Shown: positions 45,004-53,837 of the stretch, piece after piece
Numbering within the stretch: the first letter of the stretch is position 1
How the letters are laid out: each line of letters starts with the position of its first letter
Source of the DNA: Pseudomonas fluorescens
GTDB taxonomy: Bacteria; Pseudomonadota; Gammaproteobacteria; Pseudomonadales; Pseudomonadaceae
Length of the DNA: 64,000 nt
Reading direction: 5' to 3'
Assembly (NCBI RefSeq): GCF_000802965.1
Contig: NZ_JSAK01000018.1
Location: 1-64,000 of the forward strand
The notes under the pieces: model-generated
Told to the model about the DNA's origin: nothing
Databases searched by the model: none
The model's input: the letters and a program-made list of their open reading frames with translations, nothing else
Position numbers and translations under genes: made by a program

Positions 45004-46300
45004 AACCGAGAAAACCATGTCCAGCAATCGCAGCAATATCGCTGATACCAAGCGCACGGCAGAGCTGGAAGAACTGCTGATCGATGCCGAAGCCGACGAC
45101 GCGCAGGTCCAGCAAACTCATCCAGTCCTGCGGCGACCATGGTTGTTGCTGCTGGGGTTGATTCTGGTGGCGCTGAACCTGCGCCCGGCGTTGTCGAGCA
45201 TGGCGCCGATGCTCAGCGAAGTATCGAAGTCCCTCGGGCTGTCGGCCTCCCAGGCCGGATTGCTGACTACGCTGCCGGTACTTTGCCTCGGCCTGTTCGC
45301 ACCCTTGGCGCCGGTGCTGGCGCGTCGTTTCGGTGCCGAGCGGGTGGTGCTCGGCATTTTGCTGACCCTCGCGGGCGGAATCATCCTGCGCAGCTCCTTT
45401 GGCGAGATCGGCCTGTTCGCCGGCAGTGTTCTGGCAGGCGCCAGCATCGGCGTGATCGGCGTCTTGCTGCCGGGCATCGTCAAACGCGACTTCCCGAAAC
45501 AGGCCGGGACCATGACCGGTGTCTACACCATGGCCCTGTGCCTGGGCGCAGCCATGGCGGCGGGCGCAACCGTGCCATTGAGCGAACACTTCGACAAGAG
45601 CTGGGCATTGGGCCTCGGTTTCTGGGTGATTCCGGCGCTGGCCGCAGCGGTTTTCTGGTTGCCGCAGGTCGGGCAGAAACACGGTTCGCATCACGTTGCT
45701 TACCGTGTTCGCGGATTGCTGCGTGATCCGCTGGCCTGGCAAGTGACCTTGTACATGGGCCTGCAATCTTCACTGGCCTACATCGTGTTCGGCTGGTTGC
45801 CGTCGATCCTGATCGGCCGTGGCCTGACCCCGACCCAGGCCGGTCTGGTGCTCTCGGGTTCAGTGATCGTGCAACTGGTCAGCTCTCTCGCCGCACCGTG
45901 GCTGGCCACGCGCGGCAAGGATCAGCGGCTGGCCATCGTGATCGTCATGGCGCTGACCCTTGGCGGTCTGTTTGGTTGCCTGTACGCGCCGATCGAAGGT
46001 TTGTGGGGGTGGGCAATTGTGTTGGGGCTGGGGCAGGGCGCCACGTTCAGCCTGGCGTTGACGCTGATCGTGCTGCGTTCGCGGGACTCCCATGTGGCGG
46101 CGAACCTGTCGAGCATGGCCCAAGGCTTCGGCTACACCCTGGCGTCCATGGGGCCTTTCGCGGTGGGAATCGTGCATGACTGGACCGGCGGCTGGACGGC
46201 CGTGGGCTGGATCTTCGGCGTGATAGGCCTTGGCGCAATCCTCGCCGGCCTCGGCGCCGGACGTTCGCTGTACGTGCAGGTGGTCAGCGAAAAAGTCTGA
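44993..46300 (+). CDS. CynX/NimT-type MFS transporter
   Basis: A 435-residue inner-membrane transporter with about twelve membrane helices (from about residue 48) after a long hydrophilic N-terminal tail (about 45 residues, acidic). It fits the CynX/NimT branch of the major facilitator superfamily (LILVALNLRPALSSMAPML near the first helix), which holds cyanate and 2-nitroimidazole transporters. No cyanase genes adjoin, so the substrate is open. The start is uncertain: the ATG at 44993 has GAGG ten bases upstream, while ATG 45017 has a weaker site. Confidence 0.87.
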   Translation: MNLETEKTMSSNRSNIADTKRTAELEELLIDAEADDAQVQQTHPVLRRPWLLLLGLILVALNLRPALSSMAPMLSEVSKSLGLSASQAGLLTTLPVLCLGLFAPLAPVLARRFGAERVVLGILLTLAGGIILRSSFGEIGLFAGSVLAGASIGVIGVLLPGIVKRDFPKQAGTMTGVYTMALCLGAAMAAGATVPLSEHFDKSWALGLGFWVIPALAAAVFWLPQVGQKHGSHHVAYRVRGLLRDPLAWQVTLYMGLQSSLAYIVFGWLPSILIGRGLTPTQAGLVLSGSVIVQLVSSLAAPWLATRGKDQRLAIVIVMALTLGGLFGCLYAPIEGLWGWAIVLGLGQGATFSLALTLIVLRSRDSHVAANLSSMAQGFGYTLASMGPFAVGIVHDWTGGWTAVGWIFGVIGLGAILAGLGAGRSLYVQVVSEKV

Positions 46301-46313
46301 AGGTAACGGGCGT

Positions 46314-46367
46314 TTACAGATAGGGCATTTTCAGCGTCGCCGAGCCATCGAATGAGGCGTCAGCTAC
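46314..46367 (-). pseudogene. 3' stub of a fifth DUF1120-type pilin gene
   Basis: Between the converging CynX-type gene and the last pilin, the minus strand reads VADASFDGSATLKMPYL then TAA. This matches the C-termini of the intact pilins (for example LDGSATIEVKYL and MDGAVTFEMKYL). An in-frame stop lies immediately upstream of it and no start is present, so only the last 17 codons of a former pilin gene remain. Confidence 0.75.
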
Positions 46368-46392
46368 TCAGGTAGCGCGTTGAGGCGCAGAT

Positions 46393-46421
46393 CCGTTCGC
46401 TTGTATTGAAACAGCGAACGG
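46393..46421 (-). other. Hairpin after the fourth pilin gene
   Basis: CCGTTCGCT and AGCGAACGG pair perfectly around an eleven-base loop, between the pilin stop and the pilin stub. It looks like a diverged form of the hairpins after the other pilins. Confidence 0.5.
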
Positions 46422-46436
46422 TTCAGTGGCATGCGC

Positions 46437-47054
46437 TTATAGGTACTTCACTTCGATGGTCGCCGAACCGTCCAAAATGACGTCATCGGTCAAGGTCAGG
46501 CTGTCAGCGCGGGCGATGAACGTAGTAACTTCCAGGTCCATCGCCAAATCCTTAATAAAAATGGGTTCGATGGTGCCGGTGGAAGCAGCGAATGCGCTCA
46601 GAGAGTCGTGCCTCAACCAGGTTTTAGGCGACCAACTTACCCCGTCGTCCTCCGATTCAATCATGCGCACATCGGCGCCGTCCGCAACGGGGTTCTGGCC
46701 TGCCAGGTATACAAAGCCGATTTTTTCACCAGCGTCGGTCAACCCCAAGCCAAACCAGTCAGAGCTTCCTGTACCTGCTTTGTTGTCGGTTGAGTCCAGG
46801 GCAAACAACATCGGGGCATTACAGGCAATCGACAGTTGCAGCGTTTTAGTCGCGAGTTGAGTGTCTTTGGTTAGATTAAGGTCTTTGATTGGAATCTTGC
46901 CATTGTCCACCTTACCGCCGCTCGACAGATTGGGTGTACAAGCGGACGGCGTTATAAGACCAGTGACGGTCAGATCAGTGCTCGATGCTGCGAGGGCAAG
47001 CGGCGCAACGCCGATCAGTGCGGTTGCGGTGAGTGCGGCGAGATACTTTTTCAT
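46437..47054 (-). CDS. DUF1120-type fimbrial subunit (pilin 4)
   Basis: A 205-residue exported pilin-like protein. The signal peptide is MKKYLAALTATALIGVAPLALA. The mature protein starts ASSTDLTVTGLITPSACTP, has a cysteine pair (SACTP near 37 and IACNA near 78) and ends in the tyrosine-containing donor-type strand LDGSATIEVKYL. It is the last intact gene of the pilus operon. The four tandem copies share the N-terminal TDLTVTGLITP and the C-terminal SLTLT..V..DG motif but differ in the middle, as expected of subunits or antigenic variants. Confidence 0.85.
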   Translation of the reverse strand: MKKYLAALTATALIGVAPLALAASSTDLTVTGLITPSACTPNLSSGGKVDNGKIPIKDLNLTKDTQLATKTLQLSIACNAPMLFALDSTDNKAGTGSSDWFGLGLTDAGEKIGFVYLAGQNPVADGADVRMIESEDDGVSWSPKTWLRHDSLSAFAASTGTIEPIFIKDLAMDLEVTTFIARADSLTLTDDVILDGSATIEVKYL

Positions 47055-47138
47055 GAGGGTTATTGCTCTTTTTCATTGGTTGTCTTCCATTCCCTGCCAA
47101 TTAAGCTCCGGGAATGGAGGAATAAACCGAACCACTCG

Positions 47139-47169
47139 CCCTGACACTGCGAATGGTTCAGTGTCAGGG
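47139..47169 (-). other. Post-stop hairpin with AACCATTCG loop (pilin 3)
   Basis: Two bases after the stop of pilin 3, CCCTGACACTG and CAGTGTCAGGG form a perfect eleven-base stem around the nine-base loop AACCATTCG (minus strand). Confidence 0.8.
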
Positions 47170-47171
47170 GC

Positions 47172-47792
47172 TTAGATGTAGGTCAACTCAAACGTCGCGT
47201 GACCGTCGATCTGGACATCATCCGTCAAGGTCAGACCGTTGGCGGGCGCGATGTTGACGTAGATGTCCAGCTCCGCGGCGAGGTCTTTCACGGCAATCGG
47301 AGTGGTGAGGTCAGTGGGCGAGCTGACGGACAGCTGATACGACGGATACAGCCAGTTCGCTGCGCGCCAGGTCGCGCCGTCATTGACGGATTCGATCAGT
47401 CGCACGGTCTCACCGTCTGCCACTGCGGTTTTAGCTTTCACATTAACCGTGCCCAGCCGTTCACCGGCGTTGGTTAGCCCCAAGCCGTACCAGGTTCCGG
47501 ATGAACCCGTGCCAGGGCGGTTATCGACGCCCGTTACGACCAGCGTCATCGGACCATCGCAGGCCACAGTGAGCTGGATCGGGTAAATGCCAAGGCGAGT
47601 GTGGTTGGTGGGATGAAGGTCTTTTGCTAACTTTTTGCCTACATCGATGATGCCTCCACTAGACAAACTCGGAACGCAAGCTTCCGGAGTGATGAGCCCG
47701 GTGACGGTCAGGTCGGTGCTTGATGCGGCGACGGCAAACGATGCGCTGCCGAGCAGCGCGGCGGCCGAGAGTGCAGCAAAGTATTTTTTCAT
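47172..47792 (-). CDS. DUF1120-type fimbrial subunit (pilin 3)
   Basis: A 206-residue paralogue of the neighbouring pilins. Signal peptide MKKYFAALSAAALLGSASFAVAA; mature start SSTDLTVTGLITPEACVP; second cysteine in VACDG; conserved WYGLGLTNAGERLG segment; C-terminus IDGHATFELTYI. It ends in isoleucine where the others end in leucine. It is separated from pilin 2 by about 120 bases that hold a hairpin. Confidence 0.85.
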   Translation of the reverse strand: MKKYFAALSAAALLGSASFAVAASSTDLTVTGLITPEACVPSLSSGGIIDVGKKLAKDLHPTNHTRLGIYPIQLTVACDGPMTLVVTGVDNRPGTGSSGTWYGLGLTNAGERLGTVNVKAKTAVADGETVRLIESVNDGATWRAANWLYPSYQLSVSSPTDLTTPIAVKDLAAELDIYVNIAPANGLTLTDDVQIDGHATFELTYI

Positions 47793-47880
47793 TCAGGTAT
47801 TCCGATTTATTTCAGGATTTGTTTTTGTCCCCTTCGCACCAACGTGTTTCGGGAACGGAAATCGGCACTGAATCACTCGC

Positions 47881-47909
47881 CCGGACGCTGCGAATGGCTC
47901 AGCGCCAGG
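47881..47909 (-). other. Post-stop hairpin (pilin 2)
   Basis: On the minus strand CCTGGCGCTG and CAGCGTCCGG pair (one mismatch, one G-U) around AGCCATTCG, a one-base variant of the pilin 3 loop. Confidence 0.7.
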
Positions 47910-47912
47910 CGG

Positions 47913-48536
47913 TTACAGGTAAGTCAGTTGAAGTGTCCCGGAGCCGTCGATCTTCACTTCGTTGGTCAACGTCAGGCTGTCTGCCCGGGTGATGGCAGGC
48001 CTGATCTGCAGATCCATGATCAGGTCTTTTACTGCAATCGGGGTGGTGTAGTCGGATTGCGAACTGACGGAAAGGAGGGCGCCTGGTCTTATCGATGGTG
48101 AGTAATTCCAGCTATTCCCTCCGTCAACCGATTCGATCGAATCCGAGTAACGGCCATCCACAACCACCTCATTGATACTGGTATAGAAATAGCCCAGCTT
48201 TTCACCTTCATCCGTCAGCCCCAGACCGTAAAAAAAATTTTCGTCTTCTGTCGCGGTGCCAGCCCTGTTATCGACGGATTCAAATGCAATGAAACGCGGA
48301 TTTTCACAGGCCACGGTCAACTGCAGAGGATAGCTGCCGAGGTAGGTGTTCCCGGTTTGGTTGAGGGTATGTGCCGGGATCTTGCCGAGGTCGACTCCAC
48401 CGTTATTGGACAGGCTCGGTGTACAAGCACCTGGCGTGATGAGGCCAGTAACGGTCAGGTCCGTCGACGAAGCGAGGGCATACGGCGCCATGCTGATCAA
48501 CGCGGCGCTGGAAAGTGCTGCCAGATATTTTTTCAT
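47913..48536 (-). CDS. DUF1120-type fimbrial subunit (pilin 2)
   Basis: A 207-residue paralogue. Signal peptide MKKYLAALSSAALISMAPYALA; mature start SSTDLTVTGLITPGACTP; second cysteine in VACEN; FYGLGLTDEGEKLGYF; C-terminus IDGSGTLQLTYL. It carries a few extra residues in the DNRAGTATEDENFFYG loop compared with its neighbours. Confidence 0.85.
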   Translation of the reverse strand: MKKYLAALSSAALISMAPYALASSTDLTVTGLITPGACTPSLSNNGGVDLGKIPAHTLNQTGNTYLGSYPLQLTVACENPRFIAFESVDNRAGTATEDENFFYGLGLTDEGEKLGYFYTSINEVVVDGRYSDSIESVDGGNSWNYSPSIRPGALLSVSSQSDYTTPIAVKDLIMDLQIRPAITRADSLTLTNEVKIDGSGTLQLTYL

Positions 48537-48614
48537 TTGATTTTCTTGATCACAGTGATTTTTTCATCCCGGACCGGGTGGTATCGGGAATTGATTTTGG
48601 CACCGAACCACTCA

Positions 48615-48644
48615 CCCTGACGCTGCGAATGGTTCAGCGCGGGG
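48615..48644 (-). other. Post-stop hairpin (pilin 1)
   Basis: CGCTG/CAGCG and CCC/GGG pairs surround the loop AACCATTCG, which is identical to that of pilin 3, starting two to three bases after the pilin 1 stop. The middle of the stem is imperfect. Confidence 0.65.
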
Positions 48645-48646
48645 CC

Positions 48647-49264
48647 TTACAGGTACTTCATTTCAAATGTCACGGCACCGTCCATGACCACTTCATTGGT
48701 CAGGGTCAGGCTGTCGGCGCGGGCAATGTTGGTTTGGACTTCGAAGTCCATCGACAGGTCTTGCACCATCAATGGAGTGCTGAAGTCGGCAAGGGAGGCT
48801 ACTGACAATAGGTAGCCGGGGCTTGACACCCAGGTTTGCTTCCAGTTTTCGCCGCCGTCTTCGGAATCGATCGCGTGGGCCGCCACTCCGTCCGCCAAGG
48901 CATTTTTGACATCGACTCGAACCCAACCCAGTTTTTCGCCGGCATCGGTGAGCCCCAGGCCGAACCAACTGCTTAGTGATGCCGTGCCGGCTCTGTTATC
49001 GATCGGGTTCAGGGCGAACTGGGTCGGTGAATCACACGCCACGGTCAGCTTCAGCGTTTCTGTCCCGACCACAGTGCCCCTGGTGGGGTTGAGGTCCTTG
49101 GCCGGAAATTTGCCGTTATCCACGACACCGCCATTGGACAGACTGGGCATACAGGCGGCGGGGGTGATGAGGCCTGTAATCGTCAAGTCCGTCGACGATG
49201 CAAGGGCATAAGGTGTGACATTGACCAGTGCGACAGTCGACAACGCTATGAAGTACTTTTTCAT
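48647..49264 (-). CDS. DUF1120-type fimbrial subunit (pilin 1)
   Basis: A 205-residue paralogue, first of the four after the two-domain protein. Signal peptide MKKYFIALSTVALVNVTPYALA; mature start SSTDLTITGLITPAACMP; second cysteine in VACDS; WFGLGLTDAGEKLGWV; C-terminus MDGAVTFEMKYL. Being nearest the usher it may be the most abundant or first-assembled shaft subunit, but order in the operon does not prove this. Confidence 0.85.
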   Translation of the reverse strand: MKKYFIALSTVALVNVTPYALASSTDLTITGLITPAACMPSLSNGGVVDNGKFPAKDLNPTRGTVVGTETLKLTVACDSPTQFALNPIDNRAGTASLSSWFGLGLTDAGEKLGWVRVDVKNALADGVAAHAIDSEDGGENWKQTWVSSPGYLLSVASLADFSTPLMVQDLSMDFEVQTNIARADSLTLTNEVVMDGAVTFEMKYL

Positions 49265-49344
49265 TTTTGTTATTCCTTTTTACGGGTTGTTCCTTGACTG
49301 ACCAGGCGCTTCACTGCGCCCGATTCAACAAGGTGGGTTGGGTG

Positions 49345-50487
49345 TTACAGGTAAATAATCTCGATCGTCCCCGAGCCATCGAGCTGCACGGCGCTGCTCA
49401 AGTCCAGGCTGGAGGTCGGCGCGATGACCGCCTCGACGGTCACAATGGTGCTGAGGTTCTGGATGGCGACGGGGCCTGCGGTGCTGCCGGCGCTGTCGGT
49501 AAAGCCCAGATAGCTTTTCTGACCGATGGGGATCGGGTTCGAGCTGGCCGTACTCCACGCCGAGCCGTTGGTGGTCGAGTCGGTTCGATACAGGCGCCCG
49601 AATCCGTCGGCGCTGGCATCGGCGGGGTCGACGTTCAGCGAATACAGGCCGATCTTGTTGCTGCGGTTGTCGAATGACAGGCCGTAGTAAATCTCGCTGT
49701 TGACCGTCGCCGAGCCTGCGCGGTTGTCGTGCATCACCAGGGCGTAGTGGGTCGGTGCATCGCAGCCGACCCGCAGCGTCAGGGACTTGGGTGGCAGGCG
49801 GGTGCCCTTGTCGGGGTTCAGGTCGTTTTTGCGCAGGGTGCCGAAATCGACCAGGCCGGCATTCGACAACACCGGCTCGCAGGCCGCCGGTGCGAAGCTG
49901 GCGCGCAGGGTGGTTTCCCGGGAGCGGCCCGTCGCGATTGCGTCGAAAACGCCGGTGGTTTCCCAGGTTGCCGCGTCACGCACTTGCAGCGCTTGTTCCT
50001 GAACCCATGCCGTCACCTCCACTTGCGCGGAGAAATGCCGACCCTGTACCGGAGCGCCCGCGCGGACCGGCACCACGCCGTGCTCCGGTCGCCAGGTCAG
50101 GTTCGAGGCGGTTTCAGTGGGCGTTTGTCCGGCATTGGCAATCAATCCCAGATCGACCGATTGCCCATCGAGTACGCCGCCACTGACGCGCATTTCGTAG
50201 CTGCCGTGTTCCGCGAAGTGGTAGCGCTCGACAGTCGCGGCCAGGGCCCGGTAGAACACGCTCATGTCCGTGGGTTGCGAGCAATTCAGGTTCAAGTTCA
50301 AGCGTCGCTCGCCCAGCGAACGAACGGGTGTTGTATCGAGGCGTATCGCCCGGTTCATCAGGCCGTAATCGAGCACGGGCTGGTTGAGGTTAAGCTGGCA
50401 GTCGTCCGACAGCGCCCAGGCCAGCGGGGTGAATCCGCTCAGCGTCAAAGGGGCAAGGGCCAGCAGCCAATAGCGGGACAGGTTCAT
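49345..50487 (-). CDS. Two-domain fimbrial adhesin candidate
   Basis: A 380-residue exported protein. The signal peptide ends near residue 26 (PLAWALSDD); ATG 50487 was chosen since the longer frame overlaps the usher gene. The first domain (about 27-205, two cysteines CQLNL and NCSQP) resembles no family I can name. The second (about 210-380) is a full DUF1120-type pilin domain with ACEPVLSNAGLVDFG, a second cysteine in VGCDAP and the C-terminal strand LDGSGTIEIIYL. A pilin domain behind an extra N-terminal domain, coded right after the usher, is the layout of a tip adhesin. Confidence 0.78.
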   Translation of the reverse strand: MNLSRYWLLALAPLTLSGFTPLAWALSDDCQLNLNQPVLDYGLMNRAIRLDTTPVRSLGERRLNLNLNCSQPTDMSVFYRALAATVERYHFAEHGSYEMRVSGGVLDGQSVDLGLIANAGQTPTETASNLTWRPEHGVVPVRAGAPVQGRHFSAQVEVTAWVQEQALQVRDAATWETTGVFDAIATGRSRETTLRASFAPAACEPVLSNAGLVDFGTLRKNDLNPDKGTRLPPKSLTLRVGCDAPTHYALVMHDNRAGSATVNSEIYYGLSFDNRSNKIGLYSLNVDPADASADGFGRLYRTDSTTNGSAWSTASSNPIPIGQKSYLGFTDSAGSTAGPVAIQNLSTIVTVEAVIAPTSSLDLSSAVQLDGSGTIEIIYL

Positions 50488-50497
50488 CAATTTATCC

Positions 50498-52981
50498 TCA
50501 GAGGGCCCGGCACCGGGCGGCGGCGGTTTCGAAGTAGGCCTCGGTGTCGGCTTTTGCTGGCAGTTCGAAGTCGAGTCGGCAGCGCTCAAGCCCCGGTGCA
50601 CTTATCCACAGCGGGCGCGTATCGAGGACATTGGGCAAAAACACCTGCCCGGCGTCCTGAACCAGCGTCACGAACTCGCCGTCCTCGGTGTTCACCGTCG
50701 CGCCACGGGGCAGCGCTTTGCCGTCACCGGTGGTGACCTTGAGCAATGCCCGGCGGGTCATCGTGACCCCGAATTCGACGCGGTCGACCGCACCGCGTCC
50801 GGCCGAAATCACCGCCAATCCGTTGTTGATATCGACGTTGCGCGGCAATGAGCGCGTATCGATTTCAACCGCACTGCGGCCATACGCCGCGAGCTGCGGG
50901 ACTACCGCCTGCCCTCGACCGTCGGTCCAGACCGGGCCGCTGGGTGTGGTGACTTTGATCGCGTCCATCTCCCCCACCGACACCAGGGCGAAGGTGTCTC
51001 GCACGGCGTAAGGCGACAGCGTCAAACCGCCGTCATGCAGCACCGCACCGCCGCGCGCAGCCGCCTGATAGCTGGAACGTTCGGCATCTGAACGGGTGTA
51101 ACTCAAGTCCAGCTGGCTGAAGCGCGGCAGCAGGGAAACGCCGGCGGTGGACTGCACTTGTTTGTCACGGGTGTTGTGTTCGACGCCGACCCGGTAGCCG
51201 AATTGATCATTGACCCGCTCATTGAGCCCCACGCCGCTGCGGTATTCACCGCCGGAGCTGCGCACCCAAGTGCGTGCGCGGCGGCTCTCGCCCAATGGAA
51301 TGCTGAAGTTCAAATACACACTGTCATCGCGACGGTTCGCGCCACTGAGCTGCCATTCGGCGGAGGCCGAAACGGACACCCCGGCAATGTTGGTACCCCA
51401 TGACGCCAGCGCGCGGCTGCTGCTCTGGCCATCGAATGAAGCCGTGCGACTGATGCCTCCGCTGAAGGCGCCCAAACCAGGGTGTGACCAGGCGAGCGCC
51501 GCGCTTTGCTGGTCGCGGTAGCGGGACTTGGTGCTGTCTGAGCGGGTGTCGAACACGGCGTCTTCGAGTTCGCGATAGCCGAAGGTCCGATAGGAACTGC
51601 CCGCGTTGATCGACCATTGATCATTGAAACGATGGGACGCGCTCAGGTCGCCCTGAAGTCCGCGGGAGGGCGCACGACCACCAGCATCCGCGGCCACAAC
51701 GCTGGCCTGGATCTGTGTCTCGGTCGATGGCAAGGCGCCCAGGCTCAGTCCGGTCGCACGGTAGTCCGCGGCCCCGGTCATGCCGGTACTGAACAGCAAC
51801 TGCGGATGGAGTGCGCCGCTCCAGCCCCCACTGATCACCCATGGATTGCCTTGCTGAGCATCACCGTTACTGCGCACCTGGCCGGCCGCCAGGGAAAAGC
51901 CGGGCGCGGGCAGGCCGATGCCGAGCATGGCGGCCGGTACGATAAAGCTGCGTTCACTGCCATCCGCTTCTTTGACCGTGACTGCGACGTCGGAGCGATT
52001 GTTCAGGCGACGTACGTCATTCAGGGAAAACGGGCCAGCGGGCACCACTGTGGAATGAATCAGCGAACCGTTTTGGCGAACTTCCACTTGCGCCTGGCTG
52101 TGCGCAATGCCTTCGATCACCGCGCTTTGCCCTTCAACCTGTAGCGCCTCCTCGGTCAGGACTTGCACGCCGGTAATCTGCGCACCGGCGAGGACCGGGT
52201 TGTAGAGATTGATCTGTCCGGCTTGCAACACGGCCTGCTGACTGGCGAACGTGCGTTGCGCGTAGGCCGCCAGATGGCTGGTGCGGGACACGTCATCTTG
52301 CCAGGTCTGCACCTGACGACTGCGCACGATCCAGTCGCCGGCATTGAAACCCAGCTCGGTGTTGGCCGACATATAACGGCTCGAATCATTACCGTATTGG
52401 CTAAACAGGCTGTTGACGTCGTAGTTGAGCAAACCGGCGAAACCACCGGTTTGATAACCGCTGAAGTCGCGGGTCGTCGGCCGGATCGCGTCGGTGGGCA
52501 CGATCAATGACAGTCCCAGGTTCGCAGGGTCCGGTTCGATCAATGTTTGCGGCCAGGCGCCAAGGAAGTCGTGGCAAGACTGCACCCCCAGCTTATCGGC
52601 AGGAGCATTCAGGTTTGCTGTATCGAGCAGGGTCTGGTCAAAACACAAAACACCCTCGCCACTGAACGCAGCGTCCACCCGTCCACGGCGCTGACCATTG
52701 ACCGTAAGCGTGACCGGATGCCGACCCACGGTGAAGCGGGGCGCCCCCAGCAGCAGCGTCGCCAGCGCCGGGTCGATGCCTCGTTGCTGCAGGGTTTTCT
52801 CGTCAAAGGAAGTCGGCATAGGCTTCTTGGCTAGCACCTCGGCGCAGGCTTCCGTCAGCACCAGTGCATTGGCCAATCCCAAGGCCACCTTGGCCCAGGG
52901 GCGGGATAGCTGATGGCGAGCGTTCGCGCCCCGAAACGCGGGCACGGCTTCGCCGTCACGGTAAATCGATACTGTGTTCAT
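50498..52981 (-). CDS. Chaperone-usher outer-membrane usher protein
   Basis: An 827-residue outer-membrane usher that assembles and secretes the pilus. After a long N-terminal stretch with a hydrophobic signal region (about residues 30-48) come the periplasmic N domain, the 24-strand barrel with the interrupting plug (about 240-330; VEVRQNGSLIHSTVVPAGPFSLNDVRR), and the C-terminal domains (GRGQAVVPQLAAYGRSAVEIDTRSL split at about 680-705). ATG 52981 was chosen; a GTG three codons earlier also opens the frame. It starts 139 bases after the chaperone gene and abuts the adhesin candidate. Confidence 0.92.
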   Translation of the reverse strand: MNTVSIYRDGEAVPAFRGANARHQLSRPWAKVALGLANALVLTEACAEVLAKKPMPTSFDEKTLQQRGIDPALATLLLGAPRFTVGRHPVTLTVNGQRRGRVDAAFSGEGVLCFDQTLLDTANLNAPADKLGVQSCHDFLGAWPQTLIEPDPANLGLSLIVPTDAIRPTTRDFSGYQTGGFAGLLNYDVNSLFSQYGNDSSRYMSANTELGFNAGDWIVRSRQVQTWQDDVSRTSHLAAYAQRTFASQQAVLQAGQINLYNPVLAGAQITGVQVLTEEALQVEGQSAVIEGIAHSQAQVEVRQNGSLIHSTVVPAGPFSLNDVRRLNNRSDVAVTVKEADGSERSFIVPAAMLGIGLPAPGFSLAAGQVRSNGDAQQGNPWVISGGWSGALHPQLLFSTGMTGAADYRATGLSLGALPSTETQIQASVVAADAGGRAPSRGLQGDLSASHRFNDQWSINAGSSYRTFGYRELEDAVFDTRSDSTKSRYRDQQSAALAWSHPGLGAFSGGISRTASFDGQSSSRALASWGTNIAGVSVSASAEWQLSGANRRDDSVYLNFSIPLGESRRARTWVRSSGGEYRSGVGLNERVNDQFGYRVGVEHNTRDKQVQSTAGVSLLPRFSQLDLSYTRSDAERSSYQAAARGGAVLHDGGLTLSPYAVRDTFALVSVGEMDAIKVTTPSGPVWTDGRGQAVVPQLAAYGRSAVEIDTRSLPRNVDINNGLAVISAGRGAVDRVEFGVTMTRRALLKVTTGDGKALPRGATVNTEDGEFVTLVQDAGQVFLPNVLDTRPLWISAPGLERCRLDFELPAKADTEAYFETAAARCRAL

Positions 52982-53120
52982 GGGGTTCACTTGGAGTTAT
53001 GTCGGCGTGCTGGCCGATACGCCTTGGTCTCAGACACGCGTGCGGCGACGGTTAAAGCGGCGTCGCCTCTGTCTCATCAACGCCCGCGGATCCCTTGGGG
53101 CACTGTGGGTGATGCAGGTT

Positions 53121-53837
53121 TCAGGATTCGACGGGTGCCTCGTAGTGCGGCACCGCAAATCCGTAGACGGTGGCCGGTTGGAAGCGCACCTGCGTGGCCG
53201 TTTTGACGGTTGCCGGAACGCTGAGGCTTTCACCGGGCAGCACATAAGTTCGTGGCAAGAGTGCACCGCTCATGGAAGGCAGCAATTTCAGCTCTTGCGC
53301 CAGGCGCACGACGTAAGGCGTGTCGTTGCGTACGGTGAGTTGGCCGTCCTGCAGGGACCATTTCAGGTCAGTCCACGGGGTACGGTTGGGCGCCAGACCC
53401 TTGGGGTGCAGAATCAGCGGAAGGTTCTGGCGCACGGTCACACCCACGCGGGCATGTCCGGCTTCGGCGGCGGGTTTGCCCTGAGGGATGCCTTCGAAGA
53501 TCACTCGCTTCAACCGTTGAGTGAGCAAGGGCTTTTCCGATTGCAGAATGAACCGCACCAATTGGGTTTTCGAGGCCTCGACCCGGGACAGTGGCGGGGT
53601 CACGAACACCAGGGATTCGCTGTCCTGCGGGATGTCTTCAATGGTGATGTGCAGCAACGCCAGGTTGGCGTCGGTGTTGGTCACGGAAACCGAGGCCTCG
53701 CCGTCGGCCTCATTGACGATCACCACCGAGGTATTCGGGACCATACCGTCAGCTTGCGCATGGGAGGCCAACAACAGAGCGAGCGCGCCGATGCCGGTTT
53801 GGATCAGAGGCCGCGCGAAGGTGAAAAACATCGTCAT
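53121..53837 (-). CDS. Periplasmic pilus chaperone
   Basis: A 238-residue PapD-like chaperone that holds pilin subunits before they reach the usher. The signal peptide ends near residue 28 (SHAQADG). The first immunoglobulin-like domain carries the alternating strand SRVEASKTQLVRFILQ and the second carries the C-terminal domain to PHYEAPVES. I chose ATG 53837 because it starts a normal signal peptide; the open frame runs 73 codons further upstream through non-coding sequence. It is the first gene of the pilus operon, divergent from the response regulator. Confidence 0.88.
   Translation of the reverse strand: MTMFFTFARPLIQTGIGALALLLASHAQADGMVPNTSVVIVNEADGEASVSVTNTDANLALLHITIEDIPQDSESLVFVTPPLSRVEASKTQLVRFILQSEKPLLTQRLKRVIFEGIPQGKPAAEAGHARVGVTVRQNLPLILHPKGLAPNRTPWTDLKWSLQDGQLTVRNDTPYVVRLAQELKLLPSMSGALLPRTYVLPGESLSVPATVKTATQVRFQPATVYGFAVPHYEAPVES

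Noticed and set aside
44993..46300. Assigning the MFS gene as cynX of a cyanate operon
   Set aside because: No cyanase or carbonic anhydrase gene is nearby and the CynX/NimT branch carries varied substrates.
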